The notes under the pieces were generated by a model. The model saw nothing but the letters and a program-made list of their open reading frames with translations, made no database searches and was not told the DNA's origin. Positions 7,309-15,128 of a stretch of DNA of 64,000 nt are shown here, one piece after another. The stretch's first letter is position 1. Each line of letters begins with the position of its first letter. Source of the DNA: Larkinella sp. C7 (GTDB lineage Bacteria > Bacteroidota > Bacteroidia > Cytophagales > Spirosomataceae); contig NZ_VBSL01000002.1 of NCBI RefSeq assembly GCF_006149005.1, forward strand, positions 62,001 through 126,000. Reading direction: 5' to 3'. Made by a program: the position numbers and the translations under genes.

Positions 7309-9145
7309 GGGCGTCTTTCTGCTTTCCTTTCTGGGAGCCACGCTCGTGTTTGTTGGCCTGTTGGGTCAAATGGACTCGAAACCGCCCCGACACAGGTCCG
7401 CAACGGAACGCGTCAAACAGCAGTTTTCCCACGATCTGGCGGCATTCCGAACGCTGATCGAAACCCGGCTTTTGCCGCTGGCCGAACACAGTGCTTCTCC
7501 CGATTCGCTGAAAACCGCCTTTCTGGCCTGCCGCCGGGCCTACAAAAAGCTGGAGCCGTTTACAGAGTATTATTTTCCGGCCACCACGCGGCTGGTCAAC
7601 GGGCCGCCCCTGCCCGAAATTGAAGCCGAAGACAACCGGATTTCGGAACCCGGCGGTTTACAGGTGATTGAAGAATTGGTTTTTCCGGAATTTGATCCCA
7701 ACCGGCGGTCGGACCTGATTCGTGAAATCAAAAAACTCCGGCGCGAACTGCTGCGGTATGCGGCTTTGGGAAACGACACCGCGCTGACGGACGCCCACGT
7801 TTGCGACGCCCTGCGACTCCAGATTTTCCGGATCATCACGCTCGGTATTAGCGGTTTCGACACCCCACGCTGTCAGGCGGCCCTGCCCGAAGCCGCTGCT
7901 TCACTCAGGAGTTTGAGAACGTACTGGTCCTTTTACAGCACGAATACGCCCTGTTTTCGGCGACTTGTTCAGCTTCTGTGCGATTCCGAAACGCACCTGA
8001 ACCGCGCTTCGGACTTCAATACGTTCGACCGGTTTCAGTTCATCACCACCTTTGCCAATCCGCTTTCCACGCAAATGCTGGCGTTTCAGAAACAACAGAA
8101 CATTCAACCGTTCAACGAGCTTCGGGCGTTGCGGACAGACGCCAAAACCCTGTTCGACACCAACGCTTTCAATCCGGATTTCTACGCCCCGACGGTGGCT
8201 ATGCGCACCAATCCGGCCAAGGTATTGCTGGGCAAAAAGCTTTTTTCTGACCCGATTTTATCCGCCAGCGATGATCCGTCGGGCGGGAAACGGTCGTGCG
8301 CCAGTTGCCACCAGCCCGATAAAGCCTTCACCGACGGTTTACCCAAAAATGCGACCCTGTCGGGTCGCGGGTTTGTCCGACGCAACACGCCCACCTTGCT
8401 GAATGCGGCTTTACAAAATGCCCTGTTCTACGATTTACGCGCCCAGACGCTCGAAAATCAGTCGTCCGAGGTCATTCAGAACGTAGAAGAAATGCACGGT
8501 TCTCTGGAACACGCGGCCCGAACGTTGCAGCAAAACAGCCGGTACCGGGCGTGGTTTAAAAAGGCATTCCCGACCCTGCGGGATTCGATCGAGCCGATTC
8601 ACATTCAGAATGCCCTGGCAGCCTACGAACGGTCCCTCGTTCGTCTCAATTCCCGGTTCGACCGGTCCATGCGGGAGCACCCTCCCGGAACCGGAAAACG
8701 GCTTTTGTCGGCCGAAGAACGGCTCGGTTTCAATCTTTTTATGGGCAAAGCCAAATGCGGAACCTGCCACTTCCTGCCGCTCTTCAACGGAACGGTTCCG
8801 CCGGTTTTTACCCAAACTGAGTCGGAGGTCATCGGGGTTCCGGTGCAGCCCAACCGCCGGCAGATCGATCCGGATCCCGGTCGTTACGCCCTCTTTCGAC
8901 TCGACCCGCTGAAGTATGCCTTCAAAACGCCAACGGTGCGGAATATCGCCCAAACCAGCCCGTATATGCACAACGGTGCGTACCAAACGTTGGAGGAAGT
9001 ACTGCAATTCTACAACCAGGGCGGGGGCCGGGGACTAGGAATCCAGCTCGAAAACCAAACCTTACCGACCGACAAACTTGAGCTGACGGACGCCGAACAA
9101 TCGGCACTGCTGGCCTTTCTGAAGACCCTGTCGGACGCAAAGTAG
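7295..9145 (+). CDS. Dihaem cytochrome c peroxidase-like protein with long N-terminal domain
   Basis: Two haem c motifs are visible: C-A-S-C-H near residue 335 and C-G-T-C-H near 488, each in the context expected for the MauG/CcpA family (G-K-x-L-F-S-D-P before the first; T-P-T-V-R-N-I and P-Y-M-H-N-G-A near the C-terminus). The ~300-residue N-terminal region before the first haem is helical, charged and not recognised. The N-terminus is a membrane anchor or signal sequence (F-L-L-S-F-L-G-A-T-L-V-F). I chose GTG 7295, which overlaps the upstream gene by 14 nt and puts the hydrophobic segment at the N-terminus; ATG 7250 is the alternative. Family role: reduction of H2O2 or oxidation of a periplasmic substrate. 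Substrate unknown. Confidence 0.85.
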   Translation: MFRNKGVFLLSFLGATLVFVGLLGQMDSKPPRHRSATERVKQQFSHDLAAFRTLIETRLLPLAEHSASPDSLKTAFLACRRAYKKLEPFTEYYFPATTRLVNGPPLPEIEAEDNRISEPGGLQVIEELVFPEFDPNRRSDLIREIKKLRRELLRYAALGNDTALTDAHVCDALRLQIFRIITLGISGFDTPRCQAALPEAAASLRSLRTYWSFYSTNTPCFRRLVQLLCDSETHLNRASDFNTFDRFQFITTFANPLSTQMLAFQKQQNIQPFNELRALRTDAKTLFDTNAFNPDFYAPTVAMRTNPAKVLLGKKLFSDPILSASDDPSGGKRSCASCHQPDKAFTDGLPKNATLSGRGFVRRNTPTLLNAALQNALFYDLRAQTLENQSSEVIQNVEEMHGSLEHAARTLQQNSRYRAWFKKAFPTLRDSIEPIHIQNALAAYERSLVRLNSRFDRSMREHPPGTGKRLLSAEERLGFNLFMGKAKCGTCHFLPLFNGTVPPVFTQTESEVIGVPVQPNRRQIDPDPGRYALFRLDPLKYAFKTPTVRNIAQTSPYMHNGAYQTLEEVLQFYNQGGGRGLGIQLENQTLPTDKLELTDAEQSALLAFLKTLSDAK

Positions 9146-9754
9146 GATAATTACGAGAACTGTCCTTCCAAACGTATAGACCCAAAAACATTTTTATAGA
9201 AAACGTATATATTCTTATGGCTAACCCAACTCAGTTATTATTACTCATGGCTGCGAATTAAAGAAATTCCGGATTGCCATTGTTTTTTTAGATAATCACC
9301 TATAATTCACACATGTAAACCGCTAAAGTTGCCACTTTTTTCCTTTTTTATAAGACACGAACCGAGGCCCGCAAAAATAATTTCACAATTCTTTACAAAT
9401 AGATTGATTTTAAATTACTCAAAATGGTAAGATTCTTTAAACCTTTATTGTTACCAAAAGTTAAAGAATGGAAACTTACCCAATCGCATGAAACCAGTTG
9501 TTGCCATTCTGTTTGCTGAAGGTCACGTTGCAAACCGTCTATTCGCCCGCTTCGGCAGAAGCAGCTTTCTGGATTACCCACCTCTCCATTAGCGCACTTT
9601 CCATTTTTCGACTTTCGTTACCCACCGTACTTTTTATTAACCACCCTGAATATCCGCCAGGATCGATGATTTCTGGTGAATCATTGTGGCTTTATGCCGT
9701 ACAATCAGAGTTCAATTCACAGCACAATACACTACTTAAATTTCTTGACCACAC
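9146..9754. other. Gene-poor AT-rich gap of about 0.6 kb
   Basis: No convincing gene. It is visibly more AT-rich than the flanks. It contains an interrupted dyad at 9426-9480 (annotated separately) and, 8 nt after it, a 34-codon ATG reading frame (9488-9592) that I cannot support as coding. A 90-codon frame starting with TTG at 9498 has no recognisable content. Confidence 0.6.
9426..9480. other. Interrupted dyad / potential RNA hairpin
   Basis: GGTAAG (9426-9431) and TTCTTTAA (9433-9440) are followed after a 20-nt loop by TTAAAGAA (9461-9468) and CTTACC (9475-9480), giving an 8+6 bp stem with a small internal asymmetry. It is not of the unit-built hairpin families elsewhere in the window. 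Confidence 0.55.
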
Positions 9755-9967
9755 ATGGCACCCAAAATGAATCTTGAAAAACGCTCCTTTCTTTCCTGGT
9801 GTTTGCAGTTCCTGTTGATTCTGATCAGCGGATCTCTGGCCCTCGGAAGCGCCTATATGGCTTATAAACTAACCCGCGAAAGTTCAATTACCCTGGGTTT
9901 TGCCGGCATTGGTTTTTATGTGATGTACTACCTGGGCGGCACCTTCATACCAGTCAGGGCAAAATGA
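9755..9967 (+). CDS. Small two-TM membrane protein, unknown
   Basis: A 70-aa protein with two hydrophobic segments (about residues 15-36 and 45-63), so probably an inner-membrane hairpin. I do not recognise a family. The start is ATG 9755 or ATG 9767 (M-N-L-E-K). Its stop overlaps the start of the Wzi-like gene by the ATGA arrangement (9964-9967), which implies translational coupling with that outer-membrane protein. A similarly placed small gene is not present before the first Wzi copy. Confidence 0.65.
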   Translation: MAPKMNLEKRSFLSWCLQFLLILISGSLALGSAYMAYKLTRESSITLGFAGIGFYVMYYLGGTFIPVRAK

Positions 9968-11472
9968 AACTACTTTTATTGCTTTTCTGTCCGATCCTGG
10001 GATTTTGCCAGACCCGGATCGAACGAAAACCCATTCAGCTTTTTGCGGAAGTGGGCGGTTTTTACGGCAGTTCAAAACAGACGCCCTTCTGGTTACGCTC
10101 GAATCAATACGGAACCGTACCGACGGATTTGCCGTATGCCAGCGTGCGAACCGGCCTTCGCTGGGATTCCCGATTTTACGCCATCGATGACAACACGCCA
10201 CAAAAAAAACGTGATTTTTTTGGCTTTGGCTACGGCGTCGAGCTGGTAGGCAATACGGGAGCGGGTTCAAAAACCACCCTGATCATTCCGGAACTCTACG
10301 GCAAACTTCGCGCGGGGGCCTTCGAACTGGTGGCCGGACGGCGTCGGGAGGTGGTCGGCCTGGTGGATTCGACCCTGAGTTCGGGGTCTTTCAGTTGGTC
10401 GGGCAATGCGTTGCCTTTACCGAAAATCCAGATCGGCCTGTCGCAGTATACCCCCATTCCGCTGACGGGTGGCATTCTGTCGGTCCGGGGCTTTTTCGCA
10501 CACGGCTGGTTCGAGCAAAAAAATTTCGTCAGCCGGGCCTTTCTGCACCAGAAAGCCCTGTATGCCCGGATCGGCAAGGCAAAGTGGCCCGTCAAACTCT
10601 ACGCCGGTTTCAACCACCAGGCCGAGTGGGGCGGCACCACCAGCGAACTTTCGGATGGGCTGATCAAGGAAGGCCGTTTTCCGTCTAACTTTCAGGCGTA
10701 TTCGTACATGGTAACGGGGAGTAGCCTGGGCTACAATCCCGGTGTCGATACGACGTATTACAGCCGCTTCGACCGGGAAAACCGCATCGGCAATCACCTG
10801 GGAAGCATCGACGTCGGTCTGGAGTTCAGCACGAAAAAACTGTCGATCCTGCTGTATCGCCAGAGCGTTTACGAAGACGGCTCGCTGTTTTACCGGACGA
10901 ACCTGGAAGATGGGCTCAACGGCATTCGCTTTCGGAGTTTAAAACCGGCGACCTCGGGCTTCCGCATCACGGGTGCCGTCGTGGAACTTCTGTATACCAA
11001 AAGCCAGGGGGGAAGTGTTTTTGAAGCCGCCGACAAACTGCGCGGACGGGACAACTACTTCAATCACAGCCAGTACCGCAGTGGCTGGTCGTATTTCGGG
11101 CAGGGCATCGGCACGCCGTTCATCACGCCGATGACCACAGCCCGCCCGGATCTGCCGCAATACGGTTTTTTCAGCAACAACCGGGTTCGGGCTTTCCACA
11201 CCGGTTTGCAGGGAGGTTTTGGGCGCAACTGCACGTTTCAGATGAAACTGTCGTACAGCGAAAACTTTGGCACCTACGACGTTCCGTTCCCCAACACCGT
11301 CGAACAGTTTTCATCCCTCCTGCAGGTGGGCGTTCCGCTGAACCAGAGCGGTCTGCTCATGACCGTTTCCGCTGCTTCCGATCAGGGCGGTTTATTCCCC
11401 CGCAGCAACGGCGTCTATGCCGGCATCCGAAAAACCTGGGATTATTACCAATACCGTTCGAGGAGGATGTAA
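9964..11472 (+). CDS. Capsule assembly Wzi-family outer-membrane protein (copy 2)
   Basis: A 502-aa paralogue of the protein at 1257-2729. It shares the P-F-W-L-R-S-N-Q-Y-G motif near residue 41, A-G-R-R-R-E-V-V near 123, G-N-H-L-G-S-I-D near 277 and a R-D-N-Y-F-N-H-S-Q-Y-R-S-G-W-S-Y-F-G-Q-G segment near 362. The signal peptide is short (about residues 1-16, ending C-Q). A beta-barrel in the outer membrane is expected. It is translationally coupled to a small two-TM protein and converges on the MerR regulator, with only 1 nt between stop codons. Function in capsule or exopolysaccharide surface attachment is inferred from family naming. Confidence 0.85.
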   Translation: MKLLLLLFCPILGFCQTRIERKPIQLFAEVGGFYGSSKQTPFWLRSNQYGTVPTDLPYASVRTGLRWDSRFYAIDDNTPQKKRDFFGFGYGVELVGNTGAGSKTTLIIPELYGKLRAGAFELVAGRRREVVGLVDSTLSSGSFSWSGNALPLPKIQIGLSQYTPIPLTGGILSVRGFFAHGWFEQKNFVSRAFLHQKALYARIGKAKWPVKLYAGFNHQAEWGGTTSELSDGLIKEGRFPSNFQAYSYMVTGSSLGYNPGVDTTYYSRFDRENRIGNHLGSIDVGLEFSTKKLSILLYRQSVYEDGSLFYRTNLEDGLNGIRFRSLKPATSGFRITGAVVELLYTKSQGGSVFEAADKLRGRDNYFNHSQYRSGWSYFGQGIGTPFITPMTTARPDLPQYGFFSNNRVRAFHTGLQGGFGRNCTFQMKLSYSENFGTYDVPFPNTVEQFSSLLQVGVPLNQSGLLMTVSAASDQGGLFPRSNGVYAGIRKTWDYYQYRSRRM

Positions 11473-11473
11473 A

Positions 11474-11803
11474 CTATCCTTCCAGTTGACTCTGGGTGTC
11501 GACCAGGAATTTGCGGATTTCCTGCAACCGGCCGATCATCTGTTTAATTTCATTCTGACGCGAGGAGCGGGCTTTGAGGTGTTGCCTCGCCCCTTCCAGC
11601 GTCAGTTTTTTTTCTTCCACCAATTCCAGAATTTCCCGAAGATGGACAATATCATCTTTGGTATAAATCCGGTCACCGGCGCGGTTTTTACGGGGCTTGA
11701 GCGTGGGAAACTCTTTTTCGTAAAACCGCAATTTCGATATGTTCACCCCCAGCATGTCGGCCACCTCGCGAATGCCGTAATACCGTTTTGTTAACTCCTC
11801 CAT
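11474..11803 (-). CDS. MerR-family transcriptional regulator
   Basis: A 109-aa protein. Residues 8-45 form the MerR winged helix-turn-helix (Y-Y-G-I-R-E-V-A-D-M-L-G-V then L-R-F-Y-E-K-E-F), and the rest is a helical dimerisation segment (about 60-108). No C-terminal ligand domain or metal-binding cysteines are present, so the effector is unknown; short MerR-like proteins of this type are common in Bacteroidota. It is divergent from alaS, and a 19-bp dyad lies 9 nt upstream of its start, a plausible autoregulatory site. Confidence 0.88.
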   Translation of the reverse strand: MEELTKRYYGIREVADMLGVNISKLRFYEKEFPTLKPRKNRAGDRIYTKDDIVHLREILELVEEKKLTLEGARQHLKARSSRQNEIKQMIGRLQEIRKFLVDTQSQLEG

Positions 11804-11811
11804 AGAACAAA

Positions 11812-11830
11812 CTTCCGTTCAAACCGGAAG
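11812..11830. promoter_or_regulatory. Putative MerR-type operator dyad
   Basis: CTTCCGTTCAAACCGGAAG is a 19-bp dyad with perfect 6-bp arms (CTTCCG/CGGAAG). MerR proteins typically bind 18-20 bp dyads overlapping their own promoter. It sits between the divergent MerR gene (start 11803) and the alaS promoter element, so it could affect both. Binding by this MerR is inference. Confidence 0.45.
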
Positions 11831-11846
11831 AAACACAAGTTTTCCG

Positions 11847-11854
11847 TAAATTTG
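11847..11854 (+). promoter_or_regulatory. -7 promoter element for alaS
   Basis: TAAATTTG matches TAnnTTTG and lies 54 nt before the alaS ATG, giving a ~47-nt leader. The -33 element is not obvious. Confidence 0.5.
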
Positions 11855-11908
11855 CAAAACATTTCAATCCGTAGCCATCACAGGCGTGATGACTGACCAC
11901 CAAGTACC

Positions 11909-14563
11909 ATGACTTCTTCCGAAATTCGCCAGCATTTTTTAGACTTTTTTCAAAGTAAAAACCACCTGATTGTTCAGTCGGCGCCCCTGGTGGCCAAAAA
12001 CGACCCGACGCTGATGTTCAACAACTCGGGCATGGCTCAATTTAAGGATTTTTTTCTGGGCAACGGAACACCGCCCGCCAAACGGGTCGCCGATACGCAA
12101 AAATGTCTGCGGGTTTCGGGCAAGCACAATGACCTTGAAGACGTCGGTTTCGACACCTACCACCACACCATGTTCGAGATGCTCGGCAACTGGTCGTTTG
12201 GTGATTATTTCAAGAAAGAAGCCATTACCTGGGCGTGGGAACTGCTGACGGAGGTCTACAAATTGCCGAAAGACCGGCTCTATGTATCGGTTTTTGAAGG
12301 TGATACCAAAGACAACGTTCCCTTCGATCAGGAAGCCTGGGATTTGTGGAAGCCGATTGTGGGTGAAGACCGGATTATTCTGGGCAATAAAAAAGACAAT
12401 TTCTGGGAAATGGGCGATACGGGGCCGTGTGGTCCCTGCTCGGAAATCCACGTCGATCTGCGGCCCCAGTCGGAGGTGGATCAGAAACCCGGCAAGGAAC
12501 TGGTGAACGCCGATCACCCGCAGGTGGTAGAAATCTGGAACCTCGTTTTCATGCAGTTCAACCGCAAGGCCGACGGTTCGCTCGACCCCCTGCCCGCACG
12601 GCACGTCGACACCGGCATGGGTTTCGAGCGGCTTTGCATGGCGATTCAGGGCAAACTGTCGAACTACGACACGGATGTGTTTACGCACACCATCAAGGTC
12701 ATCGAAGAACTGTCGGGCATCTCCTACAAGGGCTCGCAGCGTGATTATCCGGACGTGGCCATGCGTGTCATTGCCGACCACATTCGGGCGGTTTCGTTCG
12801 CCATTGCCGACGGTCTGGTGCCGTCGAACGCGCGGGCGGGTTACGTCATCCGCCGGATTCTGCGCCGGGCCGTTCGCTACGGGTATTCGTACCTCGGTTT
12901 TACCGAACCGTTTCTGACCAAACTCGTGCCGACACTGGCGATGCAGTTTGCCGACGTTTTCCCGGAACTGAACGCGCAACGTGATTTTGTGGCAACCGTG
13001 ATTCGGGAAGAAGAAGCCTCGTTTCTGCGAACGCTGGAAAATGGTTTGAAACTACTCGATAAAATTACCTCCGATCTGGCACAGTCGGGTGGGAAAGAAA
13101 TCGACGGTGAGACGGTTTTTGAACTCAACGATACGTTCGGCTTCCCCTCCGATCTAACCGCTTTGATTGCGCGGGAAAAAGGGCTTTCCATCGATGAAGC
13201 CGGTTTTCAGAAAGCCCTTCAGCAGCAGAAAGAACGCTCGCGCAAAGATGCCTCTTCGGCAACCGGCGACTGGACCGAACTCACCGACATCGACGGCGTC
13301 GAATTTGTCGGCTACGACCAGACCGAAGCCGAAGCCCGGATTGCCAAATACCGGAAAGTTCAAAACAAACAAGGCACGCAGTACCAGATCGTGCTGGACC
13401 GGACGCCTTTCTACGCCGAATCCGGCGGTCAGATTGGCGATACCGGCAGTCTGGAACTGCGCGTGGGCGACGAAACCGTGTTGATCCGCATTGCCGATAC
13501 GAAAAAAGAAAACGACCTGATCATCCACATTTCCAACGACAAAAATCTGGAAGAAGTGCTGGACCATCATACCGCCGTTTTGGCTAAAATCGATACCCAC
13601 CGTCGCATTGCCATCGAAGACAACCACTCGGCTACACACCTGCTCCATGCCGCCCTGCGCCAGGTCCTGGGCAAACACGTCGGGCAAAAAGGCTCGTACG
13701 TCGGGCCGGATGCCTTGCGGTTTGACTTCTCCCACTTTGCCAAGGTGACGGACGACGAACTGGCGGAGGTGGAGCGGATCGTGAATGATAAAATCCGTGA
13801 AAACATTCCGCTGAACGAACGGCGCAACGTTCCCATCGACGAAGCCCGCAACCTCGGCGCGATGGCCTTGTTCGGTGAAAAATACGGCGACTTCGTGCGC
13901 GTCATTACCTTTGACCCGAACTATTCGGTCGAACTTTGTGGCGGTACGCACGTACCGGCAACGGGGCAGATCGGCCTCTTCAAGTTCACGTCCGAAGGTT
14001 CCGTTTCGACCGGTATCCGGCGCATCGAAGCCGTAACCGCCGAAAAAGCCCTGGCCCTTCTGAACGAGCAGCAAGCAACACTGGATCAGTTGAAAGAACT
14101 CCTGAAAGCGCCGAAAGATGTGCTGAAAGCCGTTCAAAACCTGATGGACGAACGCCATCAGTTACAGAAAAAAATTGACGTACTGGAAGCCGAGAAGCTC
14201 CAGAAAGTGAAAGCAGATCTGTTGACGAAAGTCTATTCGGCCAACGGGCATTTTGTCATTGTGGAACGCATCGAGGTTCCGTCGGCGGATGCGCTGAAGC
14301 AACTGGCGTATGATCTGAAAGCGAAACTGGATAACCTGGCGCTGGTGCTGGGTTCGGACATCAACGGAAAACCGCAACTGGCGGTGATGCTGCCCGATGA
14401 GCTGATCAAAACCAAAAACCTCCACGCCGGCACGCTGGTGAAAGAACTGGCGAAGGAAATTCGCGGGGGTGGTGGTGGTCAGCCGTTCTTTGCCACCGCT
14501 GGCGGCACCGATGCCACCGGCCTCGACCGGGCGCTGGCGAAAGGGCGGGAGCTTTTGCAATAG
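11909..14563 (+). CDS. alaS: Alanyl-tRNA synthetase
   Basis: An 884-aa enzyme, full length for bacterial AlaRS. It charges tRNA-Ala in the cytosol. The class II catalytic domain occupies the first ~460 residues (N-N-S-G-M-A-Q-F-K-D near 32, then R-V-A-D-T-Q-K-C-L-R-V-S-G-K-H-N). The editing domain has the zinc motif H-S-A-T-H near 573-577 and the C-G-G-T-H motif near 677. The C-Ala domain has a Gly-rich R-G-G-G-G-G-Q-P near residue 855. It has its own -7 element and ends 13 nt before a long hairpin shared with a convergent small gene. Confidence 0.98.
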   Translation: MTSSEIRQHFLDFFQSKNHLIVQSAPLVAKNDPTLMFNNSGMAQFKDFFLGNGTPPAKRVADTQKCLRVSGKHNDLEDVGFDTYHHTMFEMLGNWSFGDYFKKEAITWAWELLTEVYKLPKDRLYVSVFEGDTKDNVPFDQEAWDLWKPIVGEDRIILGNKKDNFWEMGDTGPCGPCSEIHVDLRPQSEVDQKPGKELVNADHPQVVEIWNLVFMQFNRKADGSLDPLPARHVDTGMGFERLCMAIQGKLSNYDTDVFTHTIKVIEELSGISYKGSQRDYPDVAMRVIADHIRAVSFAIADGLVPSNARAGYVIRRILRRAVRYGYSYLGFTEPFLTKLVPTLAMQFADVFPELNAQRDFVATVIREEEASFLRTLENGLKLLDKITSDLAQSGGKEIDGETVFELNDTFGFPSDLTALIAREKGLSIDEAGFQKALQQQKERSRKDASSATGDWTELTDIDGVEFVGYDQTEAEARIAKYRKVQNKQGTQYQIVLDRTPFYAESGGQIGDTGSLELRVGDETVLIRIADTKKENDLIIHISNDKNLEEVLDHHTAVLAKIDTHRRIAIEDNHSATHLLHAALRQVLGKHVGQKGSYVGPDALRFDFSHFAKVTDDELAEVERIVNDKIRENIPLNERRNVPIDEARNLGAMALFGEKYGDFVRVITFDPNYSVELCGGTHVPATGQIGLFKFTSEGSVSTGIRRIEAVTAEKALALLNEQQATLDQLKELLKAPKDVLKAVQNLMDERHQLQKKIDVLEAEKLQKVKADLLTKVYSANGHFVIVERIEVPSADALKQLAYDLKAKLDNLALVLGSDINGKPQLAVMLPDELIKTKNLHAGTLVKELAKEIRGGGGGQPFFATAGGTDATGLDRALAKGRELLQ

Positions 14564-14575
14564 AAGTTAAAAAAA

Positions 14576-14672
14576 GGAATTTCAAATAATAAATGATGAA
14601 TGTTAAATGTAAAAGTGCTGAATTGCCAACTTCTTTTACATTTAACATTCATCATTTTACATTTAAAACTCC
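14576..14672. repeat. Intergenic hairpin, AATGNNN family (A3), between convergent genes
   Basis: Arms ~14576-14615 and ~14633-14672 around a 17-nt loop. The apical 25 bp are perfectly complementary and read AATGATG-AATGTTA-AATGTAA-AAG; the base of the stem is imperfect. It lies between the stop codons of alaS (14563) and the small minus-strand gene (14677). Confidence 0.88.
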
Positions 14673-14676
14673 CTTA

Positions 14677-14952
14677 TTACCCCTCCTTCGTTTCCTTTTC
14701 TTCCTCCAGCGGAGTATGTTCCGACCCCAGCACCGGCCCCAGGTACGAATGCTGCCAATCTTCGACCTGCTCCGGGGTCTTTAATTCATCGATCTCAACA
14801 ACGCGGTGTTTCAGGTGGGGATATTGCGCATCCAAATCCTGTTCAATCAGCGCGACCTCGGGCGACGTCTCGAATTTCATCGGTATTGTGGTCGGGGTTT
14901 CCACGCCCCGCTCATCGACGGCGACAACGCGAACTACAAACATCTTTTCCAT
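14677..14952 (-). CDS. Small acidic protein, unknown
   Basis: A 91-aa protein that I cannot assign. It is soluble, with an N-terminal beta-like segment (M-F-V-V-R-V-V-A-V-D), a central P-E-V-A-L-I-E-Q-D-L-D-A-Q-Y-P stretch and a highly acidic, Glu/Lys-rich C-terminal tail (last ~13 residues). No signal peptide or membrane segment. ATG at 14952 is used; M4 is an alternative. It is convergent with alaS, which is probably chance. Confidence 0.6.
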   Translation of the reverse strand: MEKMFVVRVVAVDERGVETPTTIPMKFETSPEVALIEQDLDAQYPHLKHRVVEIDELKTPEQVEDWQHSYLGPVLGSEHTPLEEEKETKEG

Positions 14953-15128
14953 ACGGTGTAATCTGGTTTTCTACTAAACCGTTCCGACGCGCAAAAGTTG
15001 GGCGGATTGAAGCTTTTCGTAAACGGTTGACATCTCAGCCAATAAATTGTTATTTTTACGTACACCCCGGACCGGAATCCACTTTTTCACCCGAAAACAG
15101 GACGCCCGTACGATCCGCCAACACGCCC

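Noticed and set aside
9498-9770. 90-codon plus-strand frame in the AT-rich gap
   Set aside because: Starts with TTG, has no recognisable content and runs into the start of the better-supported small membrane protein gene in another frame.
11939-12979. 346-codon minus-strand open frame inside alaS
   Set aside because: It is antisense to a well-supported gene and its translation has no recognisable domain; GC-rich codon use in this genome leaves long antisense frames.
14886-15128. N-terminal extension of the TPR protein from an upstream start
   Set aside because: ATG 15129 gives a proper signal-like N-terminus; the upstream codons overlap the divergent small gene and look non-coding.
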